The notes under the pieces are model-generated. The model had not been told where the DNA came from, did not search any database, and worked only from the letters and a program-made list of their open reading frames with translations. Below, piece after piece: positions 8,757 to 17,955 of a stretch of 64,000 nt of DNA. Each line of letters opens with the position of its first letter. Position 1 is the stretch's first letter. Source of the DNA: an uncultured bacterium (lineage in GTDB: Bacteria; Cyanobacteriota; Vampirovibrionia; Gastranaerophilales; Gastranaerophilaceae); assembly GCA_948684385.1 (NCBI GenBank), contig CAPQCU010000001.1, positions 186,001 through 250,000 on the forward strand. Reading direction: 5' to 3'. The translations under genes and the position numbers were made by a program.

Positions 8757-11711
8757 ATGTTTGACGGTAACGACAATAACAACAAAGAAATGTTTTCAAT
8801 TTTTCAAAGCGAATCAGAAGAGCTAATTGAGCAGCTTCTTAACAACCTGTTTTCGCTTGAAGAAACTCCTGCAAACAAAGACTTAATCAGCACAATATAC
8901 CGCGAACTTCACAGTTTAAAAGGCGCCGTCAGGATGGTCGGATTTAACAACATCCAGAGTATTTTTCATAAGATGGAAGATATTTTTGACGCAGTAAACA
9001 AAGGCGATTTCAACCTCGATACCGAAATAATCCGACAACTATCGCGCTCTGTTGAAATCGCCTCAAAATACTTACAGGAAAGTATCAAAAACGAACGTGA
9101 AATTATTGACGAAACCTTTACAGCTGCTATTTCAAACCTTGAATACATTCTTGAAATCGAAATAAATGAACAGGCAAATAATTCAAACCCGATATTAAAT
9201 ATGATTGATACTGCACCTGATACATCAGAGCTGGCTGCACATCAGGAAGAAATCAATTATTCGTTCAATAACTGTTTTGAAATTATTGACAGCATCGTAC
9301 CGGAAGAAGAGTCTCAGGATATTATAATTCTCAAAGAAGAAGTTCAAAAAATATACGAATTTTTCCAAAATTCAAACTTATATGAAGTAAAGACTTCGCT
9401 TGAAAATATTCTGACTAAAATAGAATTTGTCCTGAACGCAACAAGCACTTTAACAATCAGCGAAATTCTGGAGCTTAGAAACGAGCTAAGCTCAGCTGCT
9501 GCTAAGTTTACTACTTCCTGCATCGAAACCGAAGATACAGGGAATACATTCTTTGATATCGCAGAAAAAATCAGCATGCTTCAAGACAGCAGCATACACG
9601 CTAAAGAGATTAAAGACGATATTTTACTTCTAAAAGAAAATATTGATGACCAGAATATTCTTGAAATCATCGGTGTAATTATTGAGATCCTTGACTTCAT
9701 CACAGATAACTCTGTTCAGCTTGAAGAACAAATGATAATGACTTTGAAAAGCGCTGTAGAGTATTGCGCTTCTCCAAACGAAAATATCGACAGCGATTTA
9801 ATTTTGCAGCAGCTTGAGATTATGAAACAACTTCTTGAGCTCAATTATAAAAAAGACACCGGTGTCAATGAAATCAAGAACTTATCGACTCAAACTTCAT
9901 CTTCAAACAAGTCCTCTTCTTCAACAGAAATCAAAACTCTTCACGTTAGCGCGCAAAAGCTTGACCTGCTTGTAAATCAGCTGGGCGAACTTATTATCAC
10001 AAAGATTAAAACAGAAAAAAATCTTGATAAAATTGACTCAATCAAAAACGCAAACGAAGCATGCCAGAAAGATTTGCTTAAAACATCAAATTTCTTAAGG
10101 TATTATAACCGCAAATACTTACAGACCGGAAACTCTGACCAGTATATCGGCGTATTTGCAAAACAGGTTTTCTCACTTCTGCTTGACATAACTCAGAATA
10201 TGTCAAGAACAGTGTATGATTTGAACTCTCTCTACCGTGCTTCAAAAGAAGATGACATGAAAATGCGTTTGATTATTGACGAAATCGAGTCAATGGTTAA
10301 AAATATCCGTGTGCTTCCGATTTCAACCGTGTTTAACTCTTTCTCAAGAATGGTAAGAGATATTGCAACAGAGAAAGGTAAAGATATCGATTTTGAAATC
10401 GAAGGCAAAGACACCTGCGCAGACAAAAAGATTATCGAAGAAATCAAAACACCTTTGATTCACATTTTGAGAAACGCGATTGACCACGGTATCGAGTCAA
10501 AAGAAGAAAGAATTGCAAACGGCAAAAGCCCTGTAGGCAGAATTCTTTTATCCGCAAAACAAGACGATAATAAAGTTATCATCGATGTTATGGACGATGG
10601 CCAGGGATTTAACTTAGAAAAAATCAAAGACAGAGCCGTTTCCAGAGGATTTTTAACTCAGGAAGATATCGACTCCATGACAGACGAAGCGATTATGAAC
10701 ATAATCTTCTGGCCGGGATTTACAACCGGAGACTCAATTACAAGCATTTCCGGACGCGGAATTGGTCTGGATGTTGTTAAAACAAAGATTTCCCAGCTCA
10801 ACGGGAAGGTTAAAGTAATTTCCGAGTTTGGAAAAGGCAGCTGCGTTCATATCGAAATCCCTGTAACTTTGACCACTCTTAGAGTATTCCTTGTCCAGAT
10901 TTCTGGACAGACTTTTGCAATTCCAATTCAGGTGATTACGACATTTATATTGAAAAATCAGAGTGAAATCAATACAAATAACGGAATACGTTCAATTTTG
11001 TATAACGGAAAAATTATTCCGCTTTATTATTTATCCGACATTCTTGATTTGGAGCCGACTCCAAGGGGAGAAAAAGAGACTATACTTATTCTTGAAGCTG
11101 ATGAAAAGACAATCGGGCTTGTTGTAGATAAGCTTCTTGGAGATCAGGATATTCTGCAAAAGAAACTTTCTCCACCTTTGTACAAAGTCAAAAACATATC
11201 AGGAATTACAAACCTCGCATCAGGCGAGCTCTGCTTGATTTTGAACATGCAGGATATTATGCATTTTGACTTTAACAAAGCTGTAAACTCTTCTAACAAT
11301 CAGAGACTTCTGCCTCCTGACGTTCTTTCATACAAACGGATTTTAATTGTTGACGATTCGATTACGACAAGAACAATGATTAAGAATATTCTTTTGAACA
11401 CCGGTTATGAAGTTGATACGGTTGAAGATGCGGAAGAAGCGCTGATTAAGCTTAAGCACGGTCATTACGATTTGATTATGACAGATTTAACAATGCCGAA
11501 AATTGACGGATACGAGTTTATTGAACGCTTGAGAAACGACGAAATGTACGCTGATATTCCGATTGTTGTAATGAGTTCGATAGAAGAAGCAAAAGCAAGA
11601 AAACAGCTTCAGAACAAAAACGCGATAGATTTTTATGTTTCGAAAGAAAACTTTGACCAGCAGGAATTTTCAAAACAGATAAAGAAAATTTTGACAAAGT
11701 ATCATAAATAG
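8757..11711 (+). CDS. Hybrid CheA histidine kinase with C-terminal receiver
   Basis: 984 residues. The Hpt domain holds phosphorylatable His52 (YRELHSLKGAV). A long, poorly conserved linker (about 120-390) follows. Then come the dimerisation helices, the ATPase with N box ILRNAIDHGIES, G1 box DVMDDGQGF and G2 box SGRGIGLDVVK, a CheW-like regulatory domain (TTLRVFLVQISGQTFAIPIQ) and a C-terminal receiver (RILIVDDSITTRTM, with the acceptor Asp in DLIMTDLTMPKIDGY). This layout matches kinases of alternative-function or pilus-type chemosensory systems such as FrzE. The 90-nt gap upstream has no clear Shine-Dalgarno, only short repeats of GTGATTAAG. Confidence 0.9.
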   Translation: MFDGNDNNNKEMFSIFQSESEELIEQLLNNLFSLEETPANKDLISTIYRELHSLKGAVRMVGFNNIQSIFHKMEDIFDAVNKGDFNLDTEIIRQLSRSVEIASKYLQESIKNEREIIDETFTAAISNLEYILEIEINEQANNSNPILNMIDTAPDTSELAAHQEEINYSFNNCFEIIDSIVPEEESQDIIILKEEVQKIYEFFQNSNLYEVKTSLENILTKIEFVLNATSTLTISEILELRNELSSAAAKFTTSCIETEDTGNTFFDIAEKISMLQDSSIHAKEIKDDILLLKENIDDQNILEIIGVIIEILDFITDNSVQLEEQMIMTLKSAVEYCASPNENIDSDLILQQLEIMKQLLELNYKKDTGVNEIKNLSTQTSSSNKSSSSTEIKTLHVSAQKLDLLVNQLGELIITKIKTEKNLDKIDSIKNANEACQKDLLKTSNFLRYYNRKYLQTGNSDQYIGVFAKQVFSLLLDITQNMSRTVYDLNSLYRASKEDDMKMRLIIDEIESMVKNIRVLPISTVFNSFSRMVRDIATEKGKDIDFEIEGKDTCADKKIIEEIKTPLIHILRNAIDHGIESKEERIANGKSPVGRILLSAKQDDNKVIIDVMDDGQGFNLEKIKDRAVSRGFLTQEDIDSMTDEAIMNIIFWPGFTTGDSITSISGRGIGLDVVKTKISQLNGKVKVISEFGKGSCVHIEIPVTLTTLRVFLVQISGQTFAIPIQVITTFILKNQSEINTNNGIRSILYNGKIIPLYYLSDILDLEPTPRGEKETILILEADEKTIGLVVDKLLGDQDILQKKLSPPLYKVKNISGITNLASGELCLILNMQDIMHFDFNKAVNSSNNQRLLPPDVLSYKRILIVDDSITTRTMIKNILLNTGYEVDTVEDAEEALIKLKHGHYDLIMTDLTMPKIDGYEFIERLRNDEMYADIPIVVMSSIEEAKARKQLQNKNAIDFYVSKENFDQQEFSKQIKKILTKYHK

Positions 11712-11715
11712 TTTT

Positions 11716-12459
11716 CTAGAAGTGTCTTACTTCCGGATTTAAAAGCATGCCGGCAAGCTTTTCAGCACCTTCAAAATCCCTCTGTGCAAGTTTTTCAGAC
11801 GCACGTTCTTTGTTATATTTCACAAAATGGTGCTCAAACACACATTTTCCGCCTTCAGCATCTATTGTTAAATAGCAGGAGTCCGGTCTTGAAGTAAACG
11901 GACGTCCGATACTGCCTGCGTTTACAACTGTTTGTTTGGTCGAAGTCTGAAACCCGCACGGAATATGGGTATGACCGCAAAGCACAACCTCAGCTTTAAC
12001 ATTCTCAAGCATTTTTTCAACTTCTACCATAGGAGTATCCGGAAGAATATCTTCATTATTCTTTCTGGGAGAGCCGTGTACAAGCAGGAACTTAACCCCT
12101 CCGGCTTCAACTTCTTTTTGGATTGGCAGATTTTTCAAAAATCCTTTTTGTACAGGGTTAAGTATTTGAGCATCATTTTTCAAAGCTTCTGCCATCACAG
12201 GTGCTTTGTCTTTCAAGCTCGTGTAAAGCCCTTCAGTATAATCTGCAATCATCAAATCTGTATTACCCTGAATCATAACAAACTTAGAGTCGTTCATTTT
12301 GCTCATAAAAAAGTCAACGGCATCCGCAGGTTCAGGCCCTGCCATAGCGTAATCTCCAAGTACAAATATTTTTTCGCACCCTCTTTCCTCAATATCCTGC
12401 ATAACTGCTTCAATCGCTTCCATATTTCCGTGAATATCTGAGATTACCGCTATTTTCAT
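11716..12459 (-). CDS. YfcE/MJ0936-type metallophosphoesterase
   Basis: 247 residues. The calcineurin-like metal-binding motifs appear in order: SDIHGN (residues 7-12), LGDYAMAGP, GNTD, VHGSPR and CGHTHIP, then NAGSIGRP, which is characteristic of the YfcE/MJ0936 subfamily of small phosphodiesterases. It should be a cytoplasmic two-metal hydrolase; the natural substrate is unknown. AAGGAG upstream supports the ATG at 12459. It converges on the CheA gene with a 4-nt gap and is divergent from module C. Confidence 0.85.
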   Translation of the reverse strand: MKIAVISDIHGNMEAIEAVMQDIEERGCEKIFVLGDYAMAGPEPADAVDFFMSKMNDSKFVMIQGNTDLMIADYTEGLYTSLKDKAPVMAEALKNDAQILNPVQKGFLKNLPIQKEVEAGGVKFLLVHGSPRKNNEDILPDTPMVEVEKMLENVKAEVVLCGHTHIPCGFQTSTKQTVVNAGSIGRPFTSRPDSCYLTIDAEGGKCVFEHHFVKYNKERASEKLAQRDFEGAEKLAGMLLNPEVRHF

Positions 12460-12519
12460 GTCCTAAACTCCTTTTTAGTTTGTATTGACAAAATGTCTGA
12501 AATCGTAAATAATATAAAT

Positions 12520-12640
12520 AAGCAGGGTGAAGCCCTTAGAGTTTAAGCACTGTCTAAAGGCTTTCTTTGCACCCTACGGTTTTAATAATTTTAATGCTAC
12601 TAAAAGTAAGTCGAATGCAATTAGTAGCATTATTATTTTG
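12520..12640 (+). ncRNA. Antisense RNA of module C (candidate type I antitoxin)
   Basis: Promoter TTGACA (12485-12490), 17 nt, AATAAT (12508-12513). The RNA starts near GCAGGGTG and runs antisense through the peptide gene. Its terminator hairpin lies inside that gene: GCTACTAA (12596-12603) with TTAGTAGC (12621-12628), then TTATTATTTTG. TTTCTTTG at 12562-12569 recurs at 12672-12679, so 8 nt of this RNA are complementary to the loop of the peptide mRNA leader hairpin. Confidence 0.6.
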
Positions 12641-12648
12641 TCAACCAT
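12574..12648 (-). CDS. Small hydrophobic peptide, module C (candidate type I toxin)
   Basis: A 24-residue peptide (MVDKIIMLLIAFDLLLVA, then LKLLKP): short charged N-terminus, one hydrophobic helix, basic tail. This pattern resembles short holin-like or TxpA/BsrG-type toxins. GGAGG at 12657-12661 lies 8 nt before ATG at 12648. The leader contains TTCGTC and GACGAA (plus-strand 12691-12696 and 12664-12669), able to pair and place the Shine-Dalgarno at the foot of a hairpin. The promoter is TTGTAT (12747-12752), 17 nt, TAAGAT (12724-12729), back to back with ispG. Confidence 0.65.
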   Translation of the reverse strand: MVDKIIMLLIAFDLLLVALKLLKP

Positions 12649-12757
12649 AGCCTTTGCCTCCTTTCGTCCAATTTCTTTGTAACTGTGTGTGACGAAGTAG
12701 CATTGTGCTAACCCTGCGAATTTATCTTACCATAAATTATGCTTACATACAATTTCG

Positions 12758-12766
12758 TGGTACAAT
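12758..12766 (+). promoter_or_regulatory. Extended -10 for leaderless ispG
   Basis: TGGTACAAT ends 6 nt before the ATG at 12773. There is no Shine-Dalgarno, so transcription probably starts at the start codon. Confidence 0.55.
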
Positions 12767-12772
12767 GACAGT

Positions 12773-13837
12773 ATGATAAACAGAAGAAAATCAAAACAAA
12801 TTTCCATTGGAAACGTAAAAATCGGCGGAGACGCTCCGATAAGCGTTCAGTCAATGTGTAACACAGATACAAGAGATGTCACTGCTACTCTTGACCAGAT
12901 TAGCGAGCTTGCTTCTGCAGGCTGCGAAATCGTAAGACTTGCGGTTTTAAACAAAGACGCAGCTGCTTCAATCAAAGATATTACGGCAAAATCTCCGGTT
13001 CCTTTGGTTGCAGATATTCACTTCGACTACAGGCTCGCTCTGACCTGTATTGAAAACGGAATTCACGCACTTAGAATTAATCCGGGAAATATCGGCAAGA
13101 AAGAACACACAATTAAAGTTGTTGAAGCAGCCAAAACACACGAAATTCCAATAAGAATAGGAATAAACGGCGGCTCTCTGGAAAAAGAATTTGCCGAAAT
13201 GGATATTCCTCTTGCCGAAAAAATGGTTTTAAGCGCAATGAGACATTTGGAAATCCTTGAAGACTTGAACTTTTACAACACAAAAGTTTCTTTAAAATCT
13301 TCCGATGTTCCAACCACCATTGAAGCTTACAGGCTGATGGCTCAAAAAGTTGACTATCCGCTTCATCTGGGCGTAACAGAAGCCGGAACTTTAAAATCCG
13401 GTTTAATCAAGTCTTCTGTAGGCTTAGGAACACTCCTTAGCGAAGGTATTGGAGATACAATCCGCGTTTCTCTTACAGAAAATCCGGTTGAAGAAGTAGA
13501 AGCAGGGTTTGGAATACTTAAATCATTGAACCTTAGACAAAAAGGCATTAATTTTATTTCATGCCCGACATGCGGAAGAACTCAAATTGACTTAATCGGA
13601 TTAGCAAAAAAAGTTGAAGAAAGGTTTAAGAACCTCGATTTACCTATTACAATCGCTGTAATGGGCTGTCCGGTAAACGGTCCGGGTGAAGCCCGTCACG
13701 CAGATTTCGGGATTGCAGGAGCAATAAAAGAAGGATATATTTTCAAAAAAGGAGAAATTATTGCAAGAGTTCCCGAAGCCGACTTGATTAATTCTTTAGA
13801 AAATATTATAATGGAATCATATAGTTCAGTTAAATAA
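12773..13837 (+). CDS. ispG: 4-hydroxy-3-methylbut-2-enyl diphosphate synthase
   Basis: 354 residues, the size of bacterial IspG (GcpE). It reduces methylerythritol cyclodiphosphate to HMBPP in the MEP isoprenoid pathway using a 4Fe-4S cluster and ferredoxin or flavodoxin. The N-terminal TIM barrel starts with QSMCNTDTRDV; the C-terminal cluster domain has SCPTCGRTQIDL and MGCPVNGPGEARHADFG, supplying the three Cys ligands and the following Glu. The start is the ATG at 12773, with a leaderless promoter instead of a ribosome-binding site. It is followed after 2 nt by a small secreted protein gene. Confidence 0.97.
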   Translation: MINRRKSKQISIGNVKIGGDAPISVQSMCNTDTRDVTATLDQISELASAGCEIVRLAVLNKDAAASIKDITAKSPVPLVADIHFDYRLALTCIENGIHALRINPGNIGKKEHTIKVVEAAKTHEIPIRIGINGGSLEKEFAEMDIPLAEKMVLSAMRHLEILEDLNFYNTKVSLKSSDVPTTIEAYRLMAQKVDYPLHLGVTEAGTLKSGLIKSSVGLGTLLSEGIGDTIRVSLTENPVEEVEAGFGILKSLNLRQKGINFISCPTCGRTQIDLIGLAKKVEERFKNLDLPITIAVMGCPVNGPGEARHADFGIAGAIKEGYIFKKGEIIARVPEADLINSLENIIMESYSSVK

Positions 13838-13839
13838 GA

Positions 13840-14163
13840 ATGGGTGTTATGAGAAGAAATTTATTTTTAGTTTTAGCTTTATTTACAGCTTTATGTATTA
13901 GTGCAAAAGCAGACATTACGCCTGCACAACAAACAGATCCTGAATACGTTATCAATAACGGTTATTCAGAAGCATTTGCAGAACACGTTATGATTCAAAA
14001 ACAGCGTGCTGCAGGTGCACCGGTTGAGCCTTTGTATGAAAAGAAACACAACAAATTTGTAAGATTTTTACAAAACTCTTATTCATACTTAGATCCGGCT
14101 GTTGACAATCAGGAAAGATATCACCACGATATTCACCAATCTCCTAGTGTCAAAGATTTATAA
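13840..14163 (+). CDS. Small secreted protein, unknown function
   Basis: 107 residues with a clear signal peptide (NLFLVLALFTALCISAKA, cleavage near residue 26). The mature part is polar and rich in Tyr, His and Gln (QERYHHDIHQSPS), without a recognised domain. ATG at 13849 is an equally plausible start and would give the more usual signal peptide MRRNLFLVLA. It directly follows ispG and is closed by a strong terminator, so it is the last gene of that short transcript. Confidence 0.6.
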   Translation: MGVMRRNLFLVLALFTALCISAKADITPAQQTDPEYVINNGYSEAFAEHVMIQKQRAAGAPVEPLYEKKHNKFVRFLQNSYSYLDPAVDNQERYHHDIHQSPSVKDL

Positions 14164-14175
14164 GATTTAAACAAA

Positions 14176-14203
14176 AAGGCGTCAACATCAGACGCCTTTT
14201 TTG
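14176..14203 (+). terminator. Rho-independent terminator after ispG transcript
   Basis: AGGCGTC and GACGCCT flank a short AACATCA loop and are followed by a run of six T. The aroC promoter starts immediately downstream. Confidence 0.85.
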
Positions 14204-14206
14204 TTG

Positions 14207-14212
14207 TATAAT
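14207..14212 (+). promoter_or_regulatory. -10 for leaderless aroC
   Basis: TATAAT ends 6 nt before the ATG at 14219, the same spacing as ispG and mnmE. No ribosome-binding site is present and the -35 region is weak, overlapping the preceding terminator. Confidence 0.5.
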
Positions 14213-14218
14213 AATGGC

Positions 14219-15382
14219 ATGGAAAAATTCAGATTTTTAACATCAGGAGAAAGCCACGGGAAATGCTTAAATGCAATTATCGAAGGAGTTCCGGCAGGCT
14301 TTCGTATCAAAACATCAATTATTAACGAAGATTTAATCCGCCGTCAAGTCGGATATGGCAGAGGCGGAAGAATGAAGATAGAAAAAGACACTGTAGAAAT
14401 CAAATCAGGCGTAAGGTTTGGAAAATCTACGGGTGCTCCGATTTGTCTTGAAATCAGAAACAAAGATTTTGAAAACTGGCAGGATGTAATGAACACCGAA
14501 GCGCAAGAATACCCTGCACAAGAGACTTTGAAGAAAATTGAAGAAAAATCTTTTACTACAGTAAGACCGGGGCATGCAGATTTTGCAGGTTCTAAAAAAT
14601 ATAACTTTTCCGATTTAAGAAACGTTCTTGAACGCTCAAGCGCAAGAAAAACAGCAATCGAAGTCGCAGTCGGCTCTGTAGCAAAACAGATTTTGAAAGA
14701 GTTTAACATAATGGGATTTTCTCACGTAACCCAGATTGGAAATGTTAAACTTGATTTCTATCCGAAAACTTACACATTGATTAAGGAGAAAGCTGAGAAA
14801 TCAGACGTAAGATGCGCAGACGATTTAACTGCAGACAGGATGCGAAACGCAATTGACGAAGCTTCTCAAGCAGGCGACACTCTCGGCGGTAAATTTGAAG
14901 TTATTTTTGGTAATCTTCCGGTTGGCTTAGGCTCTTATGTTCACTGGGATAAGGCTTTAGACGGCAGGCTTGCACAGGCAATAATGAGTATTCCTGCTGT
15001 TAAAGCGGTTGAAATCGGAGCAGGAGTTGATGCAGCTTCACTCAAAGGCTCTCAGATGCATGACGAAATTTTTGTCAAAAATAAAGTCACTTACCGCCAG
15101 ACGAACAACGCAGGCGGATTAGAAGGCGGAATGACAAACGGCGAAGCTTTGATAATAAAAGGCACAATGAAAGCAATTCCTACAATGCGGAAAGCTTTAG
15201 CAACGGTTGATATAAAGGACATGCAGCCGGCTAGCGCACATTTTGAGCGTTCTGATACCTGTGCTGTTCCTGCTTGCGCTGTTGTTGCAGAAGCAAGAGC
15301 TGCTATTATTCTTGTTGACGAGCTCTTAGCCAAATACGGCGGAGACAACTTTGTAGAAATGAAGGCTCATTATGAATGCTAA
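14219..15382 (+). CDS. aroC: Chorismate synthase
   Basis: 387 residues from the ATG at 14219; an in-frame TTG at 14201 lies upstream of the predicted transcription start and is not used. The enzyme converts EPSP to chorismate with reduced FMN, the last shikimate-pathway step. Family signatures are FLTSGESHGK, the RRQVGYGRGGRM segment, VRPGHADFAGSKKY, ERSSARKTA and EGGMTNGEAL. It overlaps aroK by 11 nt, forming an aroC-aroK-aroB operon. FNS or FprA-like reduction of the flavin must come from elsewhere. Confidence 0.97.
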   Translation: MEKFRFLTSGESHGKCLNAIIEGVPAGFRIKTSIINEDLIRRQVGYGRGGRMKIEKDTVEIKSGVRFGKSTGAPICLEIRNKDFENWQDVMNTEAQEYPAQETLKKIEEKSFTTVRPGHADFAGSKKYNFSDLRNVLERSSARKTAIEVAVGSVAKQILKEFNIMGFSHVTQIGNVKLDFYPKTYTLIKEKAEKSDVRCADDLTADRMRNAIDEASQAGDTLGGKFEVIFGNLPVGLGSYVHWDKALDGRLAQAIMSIPAVKAVEIGAGVDAASLKGSQMHDEIFVKNKVTYRQTNNAGGLEGGMTNGEALIIKGTMKAIPTMRKALATVDIKDMQPASAHFERSDTCAVPACAVVAEARAAIILVDELLAKYGGDNFVEMKAHYEC

Positions 15383-15881
15383 CATTGTTTTAGTTGGCAT
15401 GCCTGCAAGCGGAAAGACAACAATCGGTAAGCTTCTGGCTGAAAAGCTTCCTGAGTATTCGCTTATCGATACAGATAGCGTAATCGAAAAAACTCAGGGA
15501 ATGATGATTTGTGAGATTTTTCAAAAGTATTCGGAAGATTATTTTCGTCAGCTTGAACATGACACCATAAAAATGGTCTGCACCGGAGTTAATAAGATTA
15601 TATCAATCGGCGGCGGCGCGTTTGAAAACCCTGATAACAGAGCAACATTGTTAAAATTCGGCAAAGTCTTTTATTTAAAGTCAGACCTTGATATACTGTA
15701 TTCAAGAATATCAGAAGATTCAACAAGACCGCTTTTAGCGCAGGAAAACCCGCGAAAAATCTTAGAAAAACTGCTTGAAAAACGGGAAGAAAACTATCAA
15801 AAAGCACATTATATCGTGGATACAAGTTCACTGAATGAAAACGAAATTATAAGGTTTATATTGAATGAAACAAACTCTTAA
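15372..15881 (+). CDS. aroK: Shikimate kinase
   Basis: 169 residues, the normal AroK length. It phosphorylates shikimate to shikimate 3-phosphate with ATP. The P-loop is GMPASGKTTIGK at residues 8-19, followed by the substrate motif IDTDSVIE, the DYFRQLEH segment, IISIGGGAFENPDNR and the lid STRPLLAQ. It is nested between aroC (11-nt overlap) and aroB (17-nt overlap), so translation of the three is coupled. Confidence 0.96.
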   Translation: MNANIVLVGMPASGKTTIGKLLAEKLPEYSLIDTDSVIEKTQGMMICEIFQKYSEDYFRQLEHDTIKMVCTGVNKIISIGGGAFENPDNRATLLKFGKVFYLKSDLDILYSRISEDSTRPLLAQENPRKILEKLLEKREENYQKAHYIVDTSSLNENEIIRFILNETNS

Positions 15882-16941
15882 AGTTAACTGCGAAAAAGAA
15901 TACCTGATTGAGATTTCCGATAACAGCTTTGAAAAACTTAATCAGGAAATTAATGAAGCAACAAAAGGTCAAAAAAGACTTTTTGTTATCTCTAAAAAAG
16001 TTTATAAACTTTATTACACAAGACTAAATTTTTCCGAAGACGAAGTTTTTGTTCTTAATGACGGAGAAAAAGAAAAGAATTACAAGAATTATTTAAAAAT
16101 AATTGAGCGTGCACAGCAAATCGGACTCAGCCGAAAAGACGTTATGATTGCAATCGGAGGCGGCGTAGTCGGTGATATAACAGGGTTTGCAGCTTCTACT
16201 TATATGAGAGGAATTGATTTTATTCAAGTTCCTACGACTCTTTTATCTGCTGTTGACTCTTCTGTAGGAGGCAAAACAGCAATTGATCTGGCTGATGCAA
16301 AAAACATTATCGGAACTTTTTATCAGCCAAAAGTTGTGTTTATAAATATTAATTTTCTTGCAACACTTGATAAAAAGCAATTCTTATCAGGGCTTGGCGA
16401 AGTTTTGAAATACGCATTTATTGAAGAAAGCTGCGGTCATACACATCCGTTGTATTTGTTTGAATTTCTGACTCTGGGATGTGAAAAAATCATGCAAAAA
16501 GAGCCTTTGACAATGATAAGAATGATTGAATACTGTTTGAGCTTAAAAATTGCAGTTGTAAATCAGGATGAGAAGGAAGGCGGTTTGAGAAAAGTGCTGA
16601 ACTTCGGTCACACTCTCGGTCATGCACTTGAGACAATAACAAAATACAACAAGTTTACCCACGGAGAGGCAGTCGTTTATGGAATGTATTTTATTATAAA
16701 ATGGGCATATAATCATGAATACGTCGGCTATACGTATTACAGGCTTTCAATGGAGCTACTGGAAAAATATGGATTTAAGCCGCTTAAGAAGAAATTTCCT
16801 AAGGAAAAATTAATTGAACTTATGATGAAAGACAAAAAAGCGTCTGAAGGAAAAATAACTTTTATTATTCCTTGTGACAAGAAAAAAGTTAAAGAAATCA
16901 AACTCACTCCGGTTGAAGCGGGGTATATGTTTGATGAGTAG
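15865..16941 (+). CDS. aroB: 3-dehydroquinate synthase
   Basis: 358 residues. It cyclises DAHP to 3-dehydroquinate with NAD and a divalent metal. NAD-binding and active-site segments are AIGGGVVGDITGFAA, QVPTTLLSAVDSSVGGKTA and LGEVLKYAFI; metal-binding residues lie in NFGHTLGHALE and HGEAVVYGM. It is the third gene of the aroCKB operon, which supplies three non-contiguous steps of the shikimate pathway. Its stop codon is overlapped by the start of the next gene. Confidence 0.96.
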   Translation: MKQTLKVNCEKEYLIEISDNSFEKLNQEINEATKGQKRLFVISKKVYKLYYTRLNFSEDEVFVLNDGEKEKNYKNYLKIIERAQQIGLSRKDVMIAIGGGVVGDITGFAASTYMRGIDFIQVPTTLLSAVDSSVGGKTAIDLADAKNIIGTFYQPKVVFININFLATLDKKQFLSGLGEVLKYAFIEESCGHTHPLYLFEFLTLGCEKIMQKEPLTMIRMIEYCLSLKIAVVNQDEKEGGLRKVLNFGHTLGHALETITKYNKFTHGEAVVYGMYFIIKWAYNHEYVGYTYYRLSMELLEKYGFKPLKKKFPKEKLIELMMKDKKASEGKITFIIPCDKKKVKEIKLTPVEAGYMFDE

Positions 16942-17599
16942 ATTTGTAGAAGTTTTTGCAGGAGCTTATGCGAGCGGAAAATCTGAAACATCAATCAACC
17001 GCGCGCGCCAGTTTGCCAGAGATGGCAGACAAATTACGCTCGTTGACTTAGACTCTGTAGAGCCGGCTTACACGCTGCGCCCGATTGCAGGAAAGCTAAG
17101 AGAAGAAGGAATTAACGTTATCACCCAGCCGGATAATTTCGGACTCGGAGAAGCCGCAAGCTACGTTACACCGCAGCAAATAAACTGCCTTAATCAGGAA
17201 GGAGATATCATTATTGATGTCGGTTACGGTGCCGGAGGGCTTGATATTCTTGACATTTTGACAGGGATTAAAGATGAAAATAATCTGCAGATTTATCTTG
17301 TTGTAAACACATCAAAATTTGAAACTTCTACTGTTGAAAATATTGTAGAATATGCAAAATTTACTCAAGGAGAAAAATACCATTTTACCGGTTTGATTTC
17401 AAACACGCATTTTGGTGATGAAACAACGAAAGAAGATGTTATAAATGGATATAACAAGCTTAAATCAGCAGCTGAAAAACTTAATCTTCCTATTCGTGCA
17501 ATAGGTGTGGACAAGAAACTTCAATCAGAATTTGAAAAAAATTACAACGGTGTTGATATTTGGATTTATGACAGAATAATGCCCTGCGCATTCTGGTAA
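16934..17599 (+). CDS. P-loop ATPase of unknown function
   Basis: About 221 residues from the ATG at 16934, which overlaps the aroB stop in ATGAGTAG; the longer reading from 16874 would run inside aroB and is unlikely. A deviant Walker A, GAYASGKSE (residues about 9-17), and a MinD/CobQ-like core (ITLVDLDSVEPAYTL, DIIIDVGYGAGGLDI) mark a SIMIBI-class ATPase. Related P-loop proteins with YGSGKTE motifs occur in anaerobes, but their substrate is not known to me. Coupling to aroB says only that it is co-expressed. Confidence 0.65.
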   Translation: MSRFVEVFAGAYASGKSETSINRARQFARDGRQITLVDLDSVEPAYTLRPIAGKLREEGINVITQPDNFGLGEAASYVTPQQINCLNQEGDIIIDVGYGAGGLDILDILTGIKDENNLQIYLVVNTSKFETSTVENIVEYAKFTQGEKYHFTGLISNTHFGDETTKEDVINGYNKLKSAAEKLNLPIRAIGVDKKLQSEFEKNYNGVDIWIYDRIMPCAFW

Positions 17600-17938
17600 T
17601 TAAGATAAATCTCTCCAATGCGGTTTAAATTTAACAATCGCATCAATTGTGTCATTAAAATTGCCGTTAAAGTTTAAAGCCCTATCATCAATTATTATAC
17701 TTGCATAAGGACTTTTTGTATTTGTAATATTGCTTACAAACTTATTTAAATTATTATCATTCAGCCATTTCTGGGTAAGCTCTTTATCACGTACCGTAAA
17801 AATTTCGACTCTATACTGCTTTGATATCTTTTCTAAAAATTCCCAGACTCCTTCTCTTGGCGGAGAAATTTCGTATTCATTATAATCACCACAATAAGTG
17901 TTAAGGACGCCATCTAAATCAATTAATAAAGTTTTCAC
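17600..17938 (-). CDS. Small HAD-family phosphatase
   Basis: 112 residues with HAD motifs in a minimal core: LIDLDGVLN at the N-terminus (nucleophile Asp and acid-base Asp), TVRD for motif II, Lys in NTKSPY and IIDDRAL for motif III/IV. It lacks a cap domain, so the substrate may be large or a simple phosphate ester. GTG at 17938 is used, with AGGAG 9 nt upstream. Its TAA stop abuts the TAA stop of the convergent P-loop gene with no base between. A 22-bp palindrome lies just upstream. Confidence 0.7.
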   Translation of the reverse strand: MKTLLIDLDGVLNTYCGDYNEYEISPPREGVWEFLEKISKQYRVEIFTVRDKELTQKWLNDNNLNKFVSNITNTKSPYASIIIDDRALNFNGNFNDTIDAIVKFKPHWRDLS

Positions 17939-17955
17939 TATGTTTTACTCCTGAG

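Noticed and set aside
11932..12441. 169-residue plus-strand ORF opposite the metallophosphoesterase
   Set aside because: Antisense shadow of a gene with complete catalytic motifs; no start signal.
14201..14218. Upstream TTG start of chorismate synthase
   Set aside because: It precedes or overlaps the -10 hexamer; the conserved protein starts at MEKFRFLTSG at 14219.
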